Source: Trichomonas vaginalis G3 (Eukaryota > Parabasalia > Trichomonadida > Trichomonadidae). From it: a stretch of DNA of 64,000 bases. The DNA lies in NCBI RefSeq assembly GCF_026262505.1, contig NC_067208.1:2356001-2420000 (forward strand), given 5' to 3'. Every line of letters begins with the position of its first letter. Position 1 is the first letter of the stretch. The position numbers and the translations under genes are program-made. The notes beneath the pieces are model-generated. The model saw nothing but the letters and a program-made list of their open reading frames with translations, had not been told where the DNA came from and ran no database searches. Positions 48,703 through 57,543 of this stretch are shown here, piece after piece.

Positions 48703-48760
48703 TGCAGTCCAAAAATAAAGTTAGTTTTAAAATTATTTTTATTTTTTTATTCCTATATAA

Positions 48761-51073
48761 ATGACGGCAACAAACAACAACAGCAACTATATCGTTTCTG
48801 ATGAAAAAGTTATTGATTCATTAGTTGAGGAATTAGTTGTGGCAGAAACTAAAACCCTCAACGAAAGAATTGGTGAAAACAAGATTGATTTACATAACTA
48901 CCTCAAACATGATGGAGGAAGAGGAAGGAAAACTGGTATGGCTTTATTAGTAAATAAAATTTCAAATTTAACGATTATAGATGTTGATATCAATAAATCG
49001 TACAATGATGAACTTAAAGAAACAGTTAGAAAAGACATTTTATCAAAACTTTCGGATAAAGATGTTATCGTTAAAACCGCTTCAGGAGGTCTTCACATTT
49101 ATTGCAACACTAATTTCTTCTATGCAGTTTCGAACAGAATGATTAAATGTTATTCCTGCAATGATTATGATATTGATATAATGACTTCTATGGATGATTC
49201 AAAGCGTTCATTAGTGGTTATGGCTGATTCAAGAGTTCGCAAGAATGCAACAGAACCAATCAATACATACTCATTCATTCGCGGAAGTTACGATTCAACA
49301 TTAACCAGAACAGTGAATGATATATTAAATGATTTGAATATTAAGGTAAGAGTTGAACAGAAGAATGAAGAAATAAAGACTATCATGAATGAAAACAAAG
49401 ATGTAAACATTGACGATAAACTTGCCCAGAGCATAGTTGATGGCATCTGTGATTTTGAAGTACATAATGACGGTGGAAACATGAATTTAGAAAAAGAAGT
49501 TACATTATTCACACTGTTTCAAGCAATTAATTCGTTACCTAATCATTTAATTAATGAAGCATACGATAACGTTTATAACTTCTGCAGTTTAACAGAAAAT
49601 GCAAAAAGTAATTTTGAAAAAGCACGTAGTAGATATGCACATTTAATGACTTCTCCATTTGTTTTAGTGAAGATTCTAAAACTATATCAAAAGGAATATT
49701 ATGATGAATACGTTTTGCCTTTATTACGCAAGCCAAAAATAACATTTGATATCAAACTTGATGACTCGTTTTTGATAACAGATATTAGACGTAAAGCTGA
49801 AAATCATCAGTATAAAAACAGTTCTGAAGTAATTGAGGATTTATCACGTGTAATCCGTTTTGTAGATTGTGGAAATAAATATTTCATTCAGAAAGATTAC
49901 AACATACACGACAAAATGAATCAAATATCATTCGTTCTTCAATCAAACATGAAAGAGTCACTTAAAATGATTAAGTTATTTAAAGAAGAAGGTAAAACAA
50001 TAACAGCATGGGACGTACTACTAAATCAATTGTCTTCATTAACCGTTAAGGGTGTTTGCTTTAAATCTGATTCCCCAGATGTTTTCTCAACGTTTCAGGG
50101 TTATAAATACAACATTCTCGAAAAAGTAGATTACTCAAAAATTGAGATGTTTATGGATTTCATTAAAGAAGTCATATGCGATAATAACGATGAAGTGTAT
50201 AAATACCTTCTCGGCTGGATTGCATCAATGATTCAACATCCTGGAATCAAGAATGAAACAGCAATTATTTTGAAAGGACTTCAGGGAACAGGTAAAAACA
50301 GATTCACGGATATTATTTCTGAACTTCTCGCCGGTTATTCATGTAAAAACATTACCGAAATAGGTGAGCTAACGGGTAATTTCAATTCAGTAGTTGAAAA
50401 TAAAATGTTTCTTGTACTTAATGAACTCAAGAATGTTGGTGAAGACAGACTCGCAAACTTCAACGCTTTGAAATCAATTATAACGGATAATGAGATTAGA
50501 ATTAATGAAAAGAATCAACCCAGAAGAACTGCTCAGAACGTTGCAAACTTCATTTTCGTAACTAATAACGTTTACCCTGTCAAAATTGAAGTTGGAGACA
50601 GAAGATACGTAGTTTTAAGAGTTAATGGTAAATTCAAGGGTCAATTTGATTACTTCAAGAATTTAATGGATTCATGCACAAAGGAATTTTATGATAACCT
50701 TTTAACATATTTTATCAATTACGACCTTTCATCATTTAATGTACGAATCATACCGATGACTGAAGCCAAACAAGATTTAATAGAATTATCAACAAATCCT
50801 TTAGATGTATGGATAAATACACATTATGATGAATTGTGTGCAGGTATGATATGTAAAAATGCTCTATTCTGCAAACCATCAGACATGAAAGACAAGAATT
50901 TCCAAATGAGCATTAAGGATAAATGTGATAGGAAACAGAGAAGAATAGACGATAAACAAACATGGTGTTATGTTTTGAAAGAAGAAATGAAAGGATTATA
51001 TAAACAGGTTGAACCAAACGATAATGAGGATTCATTTACTGACGATGAAATACCTGTAAATGATGCTTTATAA
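48761..51073 (+). CDS. Primase-polymerase/SF3 helicase fusion (770 aa)
   Basis: The N-terminal 230 residues show archaeo-eukaryotic primase-like features: I-D-V-D-I, A-S-G-G-L-H-I-Y-C and D-I-D-I-M. The C-terminal part is the SF3 helicase: Walker A (G-L-Q-G-T-G-K-N), Walker B-like F-L-V-L-N-E-L, motif C-like F-I-F-V-T-N-N, then R-R-Y-V-V. It would prime and unwind DNA during element replication. The Polinton 1 helicase matches the C-terminal half only. The gene lies between inverted 116-bp repeat pairs. Confidence 0.88.
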   Translation: MTATNNNSNYIVSDEKVIDSLVEELVVAETKTLNERIGENKIDLHNYLKHDGGRGRKTGMALLVNKISNLTIIDVDINKSYNDELKETVRKDILSKLSDKDVIVKTASGGLHIYCNTNFFYAVSNRMIKCYSCNDYDIDIMTSMDDSKRSLVVMADSRVRKNATEPINTYSFIRGSYDSTLTRTVNDILNDLNIKVRVEQKNEEIKTIMNENKDVNIDDKLAQSIVDGICDFEVHNDGGNMNLEKEVTLFTLFQAINSLPNHLINEAYDNVYNFCSLTENAKSNFEKARSRYAHLMTSPFVLVKILKLYQKEYYDEYVLPLLRKPKITFDIKLDDSFLITDIRRKAENHQYKNSSEVIEDLSRVIRFVDCGNKYFIQKDYNIHDKMNQISFVLQSNMKESLKMIKLFKEEGKTITAWDVLLNQLSSLTVKGVCFKSDSPDVFSTFQGYKYNILEKVDYSKIEMFMDFIKEVICDNNDEVYKYLLGWIASMIQHPGIKNETAIILKGLQGTGKNRFTDIISELLAGYSCKNITEIGELTGNFNSVVENKMFLVLNELKNVGEDRLANFNALKSIITDNEIRINEKNQPRRTAQNVANFIFVTNNVYPVKIEVGDRRYVVLRVNGKFKGQFDYFKNLMDSCTKEFYDNLLTYFINYDLSSFNVRIIPMTEAKQDLIELSTNPLDVWINTHYDELCAGMICKNALFCKPSDMKDKNFQMSIKDKCDRKQRRIDDKQTWCYVLKEEMKGLYKQVEPNDNEDSFTDDEIPVNDAL

Positions 51074-51103
51074 AGTATGATTGGAATTTATTTTTGCATT
51101 AAT

Positions 51104-51320
51104 CCTCCTGTGTTGTCAAAATGTCATGTTGTCTCATTTTTTCAGAGAAGTTAAATGACCTGGTGACATGGTGACATGGTGACACCTTCAGTTCTTCAAA
51201 AATAATTCATAACTGCCATCCTCCTGTGTTGTCAAAATGTCATGTTGTCTCATTTTTTCAGAGAAGTTAAATGACCTGGTGACATGGTGACATGGTGACA
51301 CCTTCAGTTCTTCAAAAATA
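51104..51320 (-). repeat. Tandem pair of 116-bp repeats, right of the primase-helicase (inverted)
   Basis: This is the inverse of the left pair, with the same 116-bp period. The first unit is slightly truncated. High identity between left and right pairs suggests recent duplication or ongoing conversion. Confidence 0.92.
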
Positions 51321-51329
51321 TATTTTTGC

Positions 51330-51803
51330 TTAAATGACGTCAGGGTCAATTTCTTCAACCATTTCACTTCCTTCGTCAATGTCAATAGAAGCTTCTTCAA
51401 CCTTTGGTAAGAATTTCTGTATAACATCTTTGTTCGTTATTGTCTTCAGAGATGAAGGATAATATTTCACATTTGTTTCACCCTTCTTATATTCTTTCTG
51501 TTCGGAAAGATTCATAGCAATACTGAAGAAGTCAATGTTAGAGTTCTTTATAACAGTATAATGAGTATCTTTGACATTCACGAAGAAACTCTTTTGTTTC
51601 AAAACTACTGCTAACTCTTGTGAAGTATAACGTTTGCGGTCAATGACGATAGCTAATGGTCTGACATACTGACCAAACTTAGATTCTTTCACAAACTTCT
51701 TGTTAAAGATAACATTAACATTTGAAGCATTACTGAACTCATTCTTGATGGCATTAGCGAGAGCATTGTATGAAAAGAACTTGCAATCTTGCATGTGTTT
51801 CAT
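51330..51803 (-). CDS. Hypothetical protein next to the primase-helicase (157 aa)
   Basis: It is a mixed helix/strand, basic protein with an acidic tail (E-V-E-E-A-S-I-D-I-D-E-G-S). Its last codons lie just outside the repeat pair. The Polinton 1 gene after the helicase (7,125-7,544) also ends in I-D-I-D plus acid, so both may be one family. Single-strand DNA-binding proteins often end in acidic tails, but here this is a suggestion only. Confidence 0.6.
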   Translation of the reverse strand: MKHMQDCKFFSYNALANAIKNEFSNASNVNVIFNKKFVKESKFGQYVRPLAIVIDRKRYTSQELAVVLKQKSFFVNVKDTHYTVIKNSNIDFFSIAMNLSEQKEYKKGETNVKYYPSSLKTITNKDVIQKFLPKVEEASIDIDEGSEMVEEIDPDVI

Positions 51804-51893
51804 TAAAATAAAAATATTAAATTATTTTGAAAAATAACTTTAAAAAATCTAATCTAATTTTTTCAAAAAATATTTTTTTATTTCCTACTAAAG

Positions 51894-54800
51894 ATGTATC
51901 GGAAGTTGTCTAAGTTAGAACACTCGGAAATAAAACAACTTCTTACAGAAGCTAATATAGATGTTGCAAAGCATTACGCAACAAACAAAAAAGCACTCGC
52001 TGACTTCATTAAAGACTATAATGGTGCAATAAGTTATGATAGAATTCATGAGTTCATAAATGCAAGAGCATTTCCTTTAAATGACGTTGCTATTGACTTA
52101 TATCATAGACGTTCAGTACCTCATGAAGTAAGAAGAGAAATGTTTGACATAACAAATGCGAACGTTGGTCATACTCGTAAAGCTCTTTCGCATGATGTTC
52201 GTCAAGAAATGTTTGAACTTACGAACTCAAACGTTGGTGAAACACGAAAGAGAGACGACACACTGAAACAACAGAGAAGAGAGATGTTTAAAAGTGCTAT
52301 AGAACAAGTTCGCAAAGCTAATAATGTCATTCGTTCCATTGACGACAAACCAAAAGAAGGTGAGAGATGGTTAAAGAAAGATGAAGAGAATAGGAAGAGG
52401 AATGTTAAGACAGGCAATAGACTCATTGACTTTAACATCGAAGCTTTAGATGAACCAAACAGAGACTACTTACACAAACATTTCGGTAAGGTTTTCATGA
52501 GACTCTTAGAGAAAATTAAAATAAACTCACAACAGAGATGGATGGTATGTTATAAACTTGGTGGAAAGTATGAATGTTCTACGTTAAACCTCAATAATAT
52601 TGGAACATTACTACATCAGCTCTTGAAGGAGAACTTTATATCAGAGATAGAAGCAAATGCTGCAGGTATTGTTGAAATGCACTATGACTTCTTCTTGACA
52701 AACATAAAGAATCTTACTGAAATAAAGATGTATGATTTAACAGAATATGAAGGCTTAACGATGTCAGATGTTAAGAAAGGAAAGCCACAGAAGCGACCAT
52801 ATAGAGATGAAAGCACACTGACAGAAAGACAGAAAAGATTATTGAACAGACTTAAACAATCAGGAGATAAACAAGATATAGATGACTTCTGGAATGAAAT
52901 CCTTGGTGAAAAGAAGTTTTATAAGAAGAGAAGCGGTCAGTTCTGGAAGTATCTTTGCACATTACCTATAAATCTTGAACGCTACCAAATCTTCAATGAA
53001 CTGAACAAAAGAACTGCAACACTTATGACAGAAGACAATTGTTTCGTTTATGCTTGCATTCAGGCTGGAGTAAATGAAGAAACTATTGACCACATGAGAG
53101 AAGTCATTCGTGTTAGAGACTTTCCACAAAGTAAAGTACAAGAAATTTCTGACGCAACAGGTATAGCATTTAATGTTACCATTGGTTATTTCGACAACTC
53201 CAAAGATAACAGAATAATTCACTACATACCAAAAGAATGTGAAACTGCTCAAACTATTGACTTACTTCTTATTGAAGACCACTACATGCTAAATGAAAGA
53301 TTACCAATGACAACATACTTCATCAGAAATTACAGAGAAATCTTGAAGGAGTGTGGTGGAATGAACATTGAGAAACAGATGAAGATTTATACAAAGAGAG
53401 AGAACAAATATGTTGTTCGTAATGATAGAACTACACCTCTATGGGATGTTATGAAAACATTGTGGGAGTGCAAATATTTCGAACCTATTTCTTATGGAGA
53501 ACTTTTCACATATACGACTGACTTATATAAACAGAACCTTGCACCATTTAAAGATTTGACATATGCTCCAAAGTATTGTGTACAACTGAAGAAGAAAGCA
53601 GAGTCAAAAGAAGTAAATAAAGCTAAATGTAAGTTCATTCCTGAGCACGTTTTCTTTGCTGACTTTGAGTGTAGTACCGATGGCTTTCATAAAGCTTTTA
53701 ACATCTGTTATGACAGTGAAGATGGTTCAGTGAGTGAAAGCATTTGGGGTCAGAACTGTGCAACAGAATTTTTGGAACGACTTCCTGACAAGAGTTTAAT
53801 ATATTTCCATAACCTCAGTTATGATATAAACTTCATCTTAAGACACATGACAGAAGTGAAAGGAACTCCCATCATTAAAGGTTCACGAACAATGCAAATA
53901 ACTGGCTTATATAAAGGAAGGGCAATTATTATAAAAGACTCTTACAGTGTTATAAATAAGAAGCTTAAACTATTTCCTGCTATGTTTAACTTACAAACAG
54001 GACCGAAAGAAGTATTTCCATACAACTACTACAGCAGTGTTTTGTTAGCAAATGACAACAGAACTGGTGTCATTTCTGAAGCATGTAAGTTTATCCGGGA
54101 TGCAGATACATTCATGAAAAACATAGATTCCATCAAAGGTTGCAGAATAGATGAGAATCACTTCGACTTAGAAAAGTATAGTACGTTTTACTGCAAACAA
54201 GATGTAAGAATTTTAAGAGAAGGTTTTGTAAAGTTCCGCAATGACTTATTGAAAGAGTTTGATTTAAACGTTTATGACTACGTTAGTATTTGTTCTATTG
54301 CTAACAAATTGTTTGAGAACAGAGTGTACTTCCCGAATGGAAATCTTTATGACCTCTCAAATAAACCAAGAGAATTTATTTCACGCTGTATTCAAGGTGG
54401 AAGATGTATGCTGTCAGATAACATGAAACAAAAGAGCAAAAAGAAACTCATTGCTGACTTCGACGCTGTTTCATTATATCCATCCGCTATAGCAAGACTT
54501 TATACTTTAGAAGGTATTCCAAAAGTATTGAAGGATGAGATGTTAAGTTCTGAATATTTGTTAAAGCATTTATTCGATGACGACCAAAAGGAACCCATTG
54601 GTGAAAAGTTTATGTCTGGCTTCTTTGTTCTCATTAAGATAACAGAGATTGGTATACCCAGACACTTTCCTTTAATAGTTTGTGACCCTGAACTAAATCC
54701 AGAACTTAACGTTCCCAGAAGTTCAAACACTTGCTGTTTAATGTATGTTGACCATATAACATTACAAGACCTCATAAAATATCAAGGTGTCAAATGTGAA

Positions 54801-55718
54801 GTGTTGCAAGGATACTATTACGATGGAAACAGAGATATTAGAATAAGAGATGAAGTAAAGAAGTTGTTTGAGTTAAGGTTAAAGTATAAGAAAGAAGGAA
54901 ATCCTTTGCAAGAAAATATAAAGCTCATTCTGAACAGTATTTATGGCAAAACTATTCTATCTCCTATTGAGTCAAAAATAACCATAGTAGATGACAAAGA
55001 TGCTATAAGATATACCATCAGAAACTACAACCATATAGTGAAGTTCGAAGGTTTGGACGGTTCAGATAAAACTATTTTCAAGCTAACGAAAAGCATTTGC
55101 AGACACTTTAACTTCTGTCCACTTGGTGTTAATATTCTGTCAATGTCGAAGAGAATAATGTGTGAAGTATTCTGTACTGCTGAAGACTTAGGAATGGACA
55201 TCTTTTATAGCGACACCGACAGTATGCATCTCTACAATGAAGATATCCCTCGTTTAGCTGAAGAGTTTGAGAAACGTTATGGAAGAGTTCTCATTGGTAA
55301 AAACCTTGGTCAGTTTCATAGTGACTTCGCAGAAATAACACCTGGAAAACAAAGTTTAGCATACAAGTCAATATTTTGTGGAAAGAAGACTTACATAGAC
55401 TTACTCACGAATGATTTAAATGAAGTTGCATTTCACTGCAGAATGAAAGGCGTGAAGCAAGATGTTATTGCTTTAACCGCTAATGAAATGTTTCCTGACT
55501 CTGTTCAGTGTTTCTATGATGAAGATAAAGGTTTAATGGTTCCGCAAGGAAAATTTGACAAAGACTCTGAGTTCAGTGTTATGAAGTTATATAAAGCACT
55601 TTATGATGGTCAAGAGATTGGATTTGACTTATGTAAGTCTTCTAGTCCTTGCTTTGAAGAGAAGTTTAACTTCTCAATAACGACTAAAACAAGCTTTATT
55701 CGTAAGTTGAAGTTCTGA
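51894..55718 (+). CDS. Protein-primed family B DNA polymerase (1,274 aa)
   Basis: Exonuclease motifs: F-F-A-D-F-E-C (Exo I), H-N-L-S-Y-D-I-N-F (Exo II), Y-C-K-Q-D-V (Exo III). Polymerase motifs: A-D-F-D-A-V-S-L-Y-P-S (A), L-N-S-I-Y-G-K-T (B), Y-S-D-T-D-S (C). The N-terminal about 350 residues are highly charged; a region with N-C-F-V-Y-A-C-I and D-H-Y-M-L-N resembles a papain/OTU-like Cys-His layout, a weak hint. It would replicate the linear genome from a terminal protein. The ATG follows TTTTTTTATTTCCTACTAAAG. Confidence 0.92.
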   Translation: MYRKLSKLEHSEIKQLLTEANIDVAKHYATNKKALADFIKDYNGAISYDRIHEFINARAFPLNDVAIDLYHRRSVPHEVRREMFDITNANVGHTRKALSHDVRQEMFELTNSNVGETRKRDDTLKQQRREMFKSAIEQVRKANNVIRSIDDKPKEGERWLKKDEENRKRNVKTGNRLIDFNIEALDEPNRDYLHKHFGKVFMRLLEKIKINSQQRWMVCYKLGGKYECSTLNLNNIGTLLHQLLKENFISEIEANAAGIVEMHYDFFLTNIKNLTEIKMYDLTEYEGLTMSDVKKGKPQKRPYRDESTLTERQKRLLNRLKQSGDKQDIDDFWNEILGEKKFYKKRSGQFWKYLCTLPINLERYQIFNELNKRTATLMTEDNCFVYACIQAGVNEETIDHMREVIRVRDFPQSKVQEISDATGIAFNVTIGYFDNSKDNRIIHYIPKECETAQTIDLLLIEDHYMLNERLPMTTYFIRNYREILKECGGMNIEKQMKIYTKRENKYVVRNDRTTPLWDVMKTLWECKYFEPISYGELFTYTTDLYKQNLAPFKDLTYAPKYCVQLKKKAESKEVNKAKCKFIPEHVFFADFECSTDGFHKAFNICYDSEDGSVSESIWGQNCATEFLERLPDKSLIYFHNLSYDINFILRHMTEVKGTPIIKGSRTMQITGLYKGRAIIIKDSYSVINKKLKLFPAMFNLQTGPKEVFPYNYYSSVLLANDNRTGVISEACKFIRDADTFMKNIDSIKGCRIDENHFDLEKYSTFYCKQDVRILREGFVKFRNDLLKEFDLNVYDYVSICSIANKLFENRVYFPNGNLYDLSNKPREFISRCIQGGRCMLSDNMKQKSKKKLIADFDAVSLYPSAIARLYTLEGIPKVLKDEMLSSEYLLKHLFDDDQKEPIGEKFMSGFFVLIKITEIGIPRHFPLIVCDPELNPELNVPRSSNTCCLMYVDHITLQDLIKYQGVKCEVLQGYYYDGNRDIRIRDEVKKLFELRLKYKKEGNPLQENIKLILNSIYGKTILSPIESKITIVDDKDAIRYTIRNYNHIVKFEGLDGSDKTIFKLTKSICRHFNFCPLGVNILSMSKRIMCEVFCTAEDLGMDIFYSDTDSMHLYNEDIPRLAEEFEKRYGRVLIGKNLGQFHSDFAEITPGKQSLAYKSIFCGKKTYIDLLTNDLNEVAFHCRMKGVKQDVIALTANEMFPDSVQCFYDEDKGLMVPQGKFDKDSEFSVMKLYKALYDGQEIGFDLCKSSSPCFEEKFNFSITTKTSFIRKLKF

Positions 55719-55734
55719 GGTCATTTATTTTTGT

Positions 55735-55875
55735 CAGCAATGAGGTCATGAATGAGGTCATGAATGAGGTCATGAATGAGGTCAGCAATGAGGTCATGAA
55801 TGAGGTCATGAATGAGGTCAGCAATGAGGTCATGAATGAGGTCATTTATTTTTGTCAGCAATGAGGTCATTCGTG
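55735..55875. repeat. Tandem GAGGTCATGAAT repeats
   Basis: About ten imperfect 12-13 bp units (GAGGTCATGAAT / GAGGTCAGCAAT) follow the polymerase stop, framed by two GGTCATTTATTTTTGTCAGC copies. It lies between the convergent polymerase and structural genes. It could be a repeat-type 3' region or binding sites. Confidence 0.85.
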
Positions 55876-55899
55876 ATAAAAATAAAGCTAGCGTAGATT

Positions 55900-56757
55900 T
55901 TACAATACTGCGATGGTAGAGTTTAAGAGTTGTGCTTCAATGTAGAGACAGTCCTTATGGTCTGGAGGTAAGAACACTGGGCAGTTATGGTCATGAGTGG
56001 AGAACATGTCTATCCAAAACTCACGATTGAAGCCAGTTAATTTATAGTATTTAGGGTTAGGAAGTGGTGAAGTTCTTGTATGACCAATGAACTCATTTTC
56101 AACTCCCTTACTTAAGTTTGAATATAATATAGCTTGCTTTCTATCCCAAATGCCAGGTGTTACAATCTTTGAAAATTCATTTTTCCTCGGAAGCATTGCA
56201 TCATAATTGAAAACATTCTTGAAATCATCACTTGGTTCAGAGATTTGAAATCTTATACGTAATGGATTTTCTTTCTCTTTAGCGACTTCATTGAATGGTG
56301 AGAATACAACAAACTGACAGTCATGTGTTCCATCTTCATTTTCATTAAATTCATAATGAAAGTCTATAAGTTGTGGCTGACTACCTTCTTCTTTCAGTTG
56401 TGCAAGAAACTCACGTAAAGGCTGTAAAGTTTGTACTTCAATGTTGAACTTTTTCTCGAACATCTCATTAAATGAAATCATACATTGCAACAATGTTGTA
56501 TCGTCTTTAAAGTATTTGTATATGTGAATGTTTTGGGCGCTTAAAGACTGTTCGTCATTTTCTATCTCGACTTGAAGTATAAAGTCAACCTTTCTGAAAG
56601 CACGTGTTATATACATAGATGTTATGCCAATGTACTTCTCTTCATTTATGTTCACAATCCAGTCTGTTGGAAACTTAAACGTTACTCTGTTCCCCTTTAT
56701 TTTGACGTCAGGGTTTTCACTACTGAACGCAACAGATAAAGGTATTTGTCTATACAT
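55900..56757 (-). CDS. Conserved structural protein, FP-x-x-W family (285 aa)
   Basis: It begins M-Y-R-Q-I-P-L-S-V and contains V-T-F-K-F-P-T-D-W-I-V-N, a Y-I-G-I-T-S-M-Y segment and an end with C-P-V-F-L-P-P-D-H-K-D. The Polinton 3 protein at 62,932-63,780 shares the Y-P-x-x-W start, the T-T-L-x(5)-F-x-E centre and a similar end, and broken relatives lie at 19,691 and 39,553. Presence in all elements, once or twice each, points to a needed virion part. On the minus strand the ATG follows TTTTTATCCGAATTAA. Confidence 0.7.
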   Translation of the reverse strand: MYRQIPLSVAFSSENPDVKIKGNRVTFKFPTDWIVNINEEKYIGITSMYITRAFRKVDFILQVEIENDEQSLSAQNIHIYKYFKDDTTLLQCMISFNEMFEKKFNIEVQTLQPLREFLAQLKEEGSQPQLIDFHYEFNENEDGTHDCQFVVFSPFNEVAKEKENPLRIRFQISEPSDDFKNVFNYDAMLPRKNEFSKIVTPGIWDRKQAILYSNLSKGVENEFIGHTRTSPLPNPKYYKLTGFNREFWIDMFSTHDHNCPVFLPPDHKDCLYIEAQLLNSTIAVL

Positions 56758-56781
56758 TTAATTCGGATAAAAATAAACCAT

Positions 56782-57042
56782 TTACTCTTTCTTTGCTTCA
56801 GCTTCCTTTGCTTTTGCTTCAGCTTCTTCTCTAGCTTTTTTCGCCAGTAGTCTTGGGTTCTTTTGTCTTCCAGCAGCTAATGCAGCAAGTTGTTTTTCAC
56901 TAAGTTTTCTCTTTGGTTTCTCTGGCTTTTGTTCTGGTTTTTGTTCCTTCAGTTCGGATAAAATTTGCTCACGAATTTCGTTCTTCAATGCTTCAACATC
57001 TATGACCCCTTGGGTCTTGTCCGTAGGGCTTGTCTGAGTCAT
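56782..57042 (-). CDS. Basic Lys/Ala/Glu-rich small protein (86 aa)
   Basis: The ATG at 57,042 is chosen over a TTG extension. A helical start is followed by K-P-K-R-K-L-S-E-K-Q-L-A-A-L-A-A-G-R and an Ala/Lys/Glu tail. It resembles small basic DNA-condensing proteins in composition, but no family is recognised. It is divergent from 57,088 with 45 bp between starts. Confidence 0.55.
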   Translation of the reverse strand: MTQTSPTDKTQGVIDVEALKNEIREQILSELKEQKPEQKPEKPKRKLSEKQLAALAAGRQKNPRLLAKKAREEAEAKAKEAEAKKE

Positions 57043-57087
57043 TTGACTGCAGATAAAAAACAAAATTAAAACTTTAACCGATGTAAA

Positions 57088-57516
57088 ATGAGCTTGTCAA
57101 AATCAGAACGAGAGTCTATTATATTAAATGACGCCAGAGGAATACAACATCCTTTCTATTACGTAAATCAGAGTAAAGATGGTAAAATATATGTAAGAAA
57201 AAGAAAGGTTCCATTAGCGAATACAGAGAGCGACAACATTAAGGTGCATGGCACCGAGGGCGAAGCCCATATAAAACCTTCTATTCAAATTGAAAAGTCA
57301 ATAGAACCAGAAGAAAAGAAGCCAGATGTACTTTCAATAACGAACCAAGAGCTTATTGCAAAGTTCGTGAATTTCATTGAAAAACAAACCGAGTCAAAGA
57401 ATCCTGACCCGCCAGTGAAAGAAGTTGAGACAAAAGAGAATGTACAGTTCATTGAAAATGTCAAGAAACAACTTCCACCACGAATGCCAAGAAGAAGAGT
57501 GAGAATAATGAAGTAA
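57088..57516 (+). CDS. Small charged protein with basic C-terminus (142 aa)
   Basis: The N-terminal part (G-I-Q-H-P-F-Y-Y-V-N-Q-S-K-D-G-K-I-Y-V-R) resembles the small protein at 59,669-59,905 (G-F-Y-I-H-T-M-K-D-G-R-V-Q-F-R). The C-terminus is Arg-rich (R-M-P-R-R-R-V-R-I). Twin GC hairpins lie inside the coding region (57,243-57,270). DNA binding in the virion is plausible for the Arg-rich tail. Confidence 0.6.
   Translation: MSLSKSERESIILNDARGIQHPFYYVNQSKDGKIYVRKRKVPLANTESDNIKVHGTEGEAHIKPSIQIEKSIEPEEKKPDVLSITNQELIAKFVNFIEKQTESKNPDPPVKEVETKENVQFIENVKKQLPPRMPRRRVRIMK
57243..57270. repeat. Tandem GC hairpins inside a coding region
   Basis: GGTGC-ATG-GCACC and GGGC-GAA-GCCC follow each other within the gene at 57,088, encoding a short stretch around G-T-E-G-E-A. 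They match the paired hairpin design at 39,417 and 42,375 and look like an inserted small palindromic element. Confidence 0.6.
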
Positions 57517-57543
57517 ATAGATATTTTTATCCGAAGTAAATAC

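Noticed and set aside
48471-51320. CRISPR array
   Set aside because: The repeats are long, only two per side, without spacers of regular length; the host is a eukaryote.
51188-51427. Minus frame across the right 116-bp repeats
   Set aside because: It runs through the repeat into the 157-aa gene in another frame and looks like a shadow.
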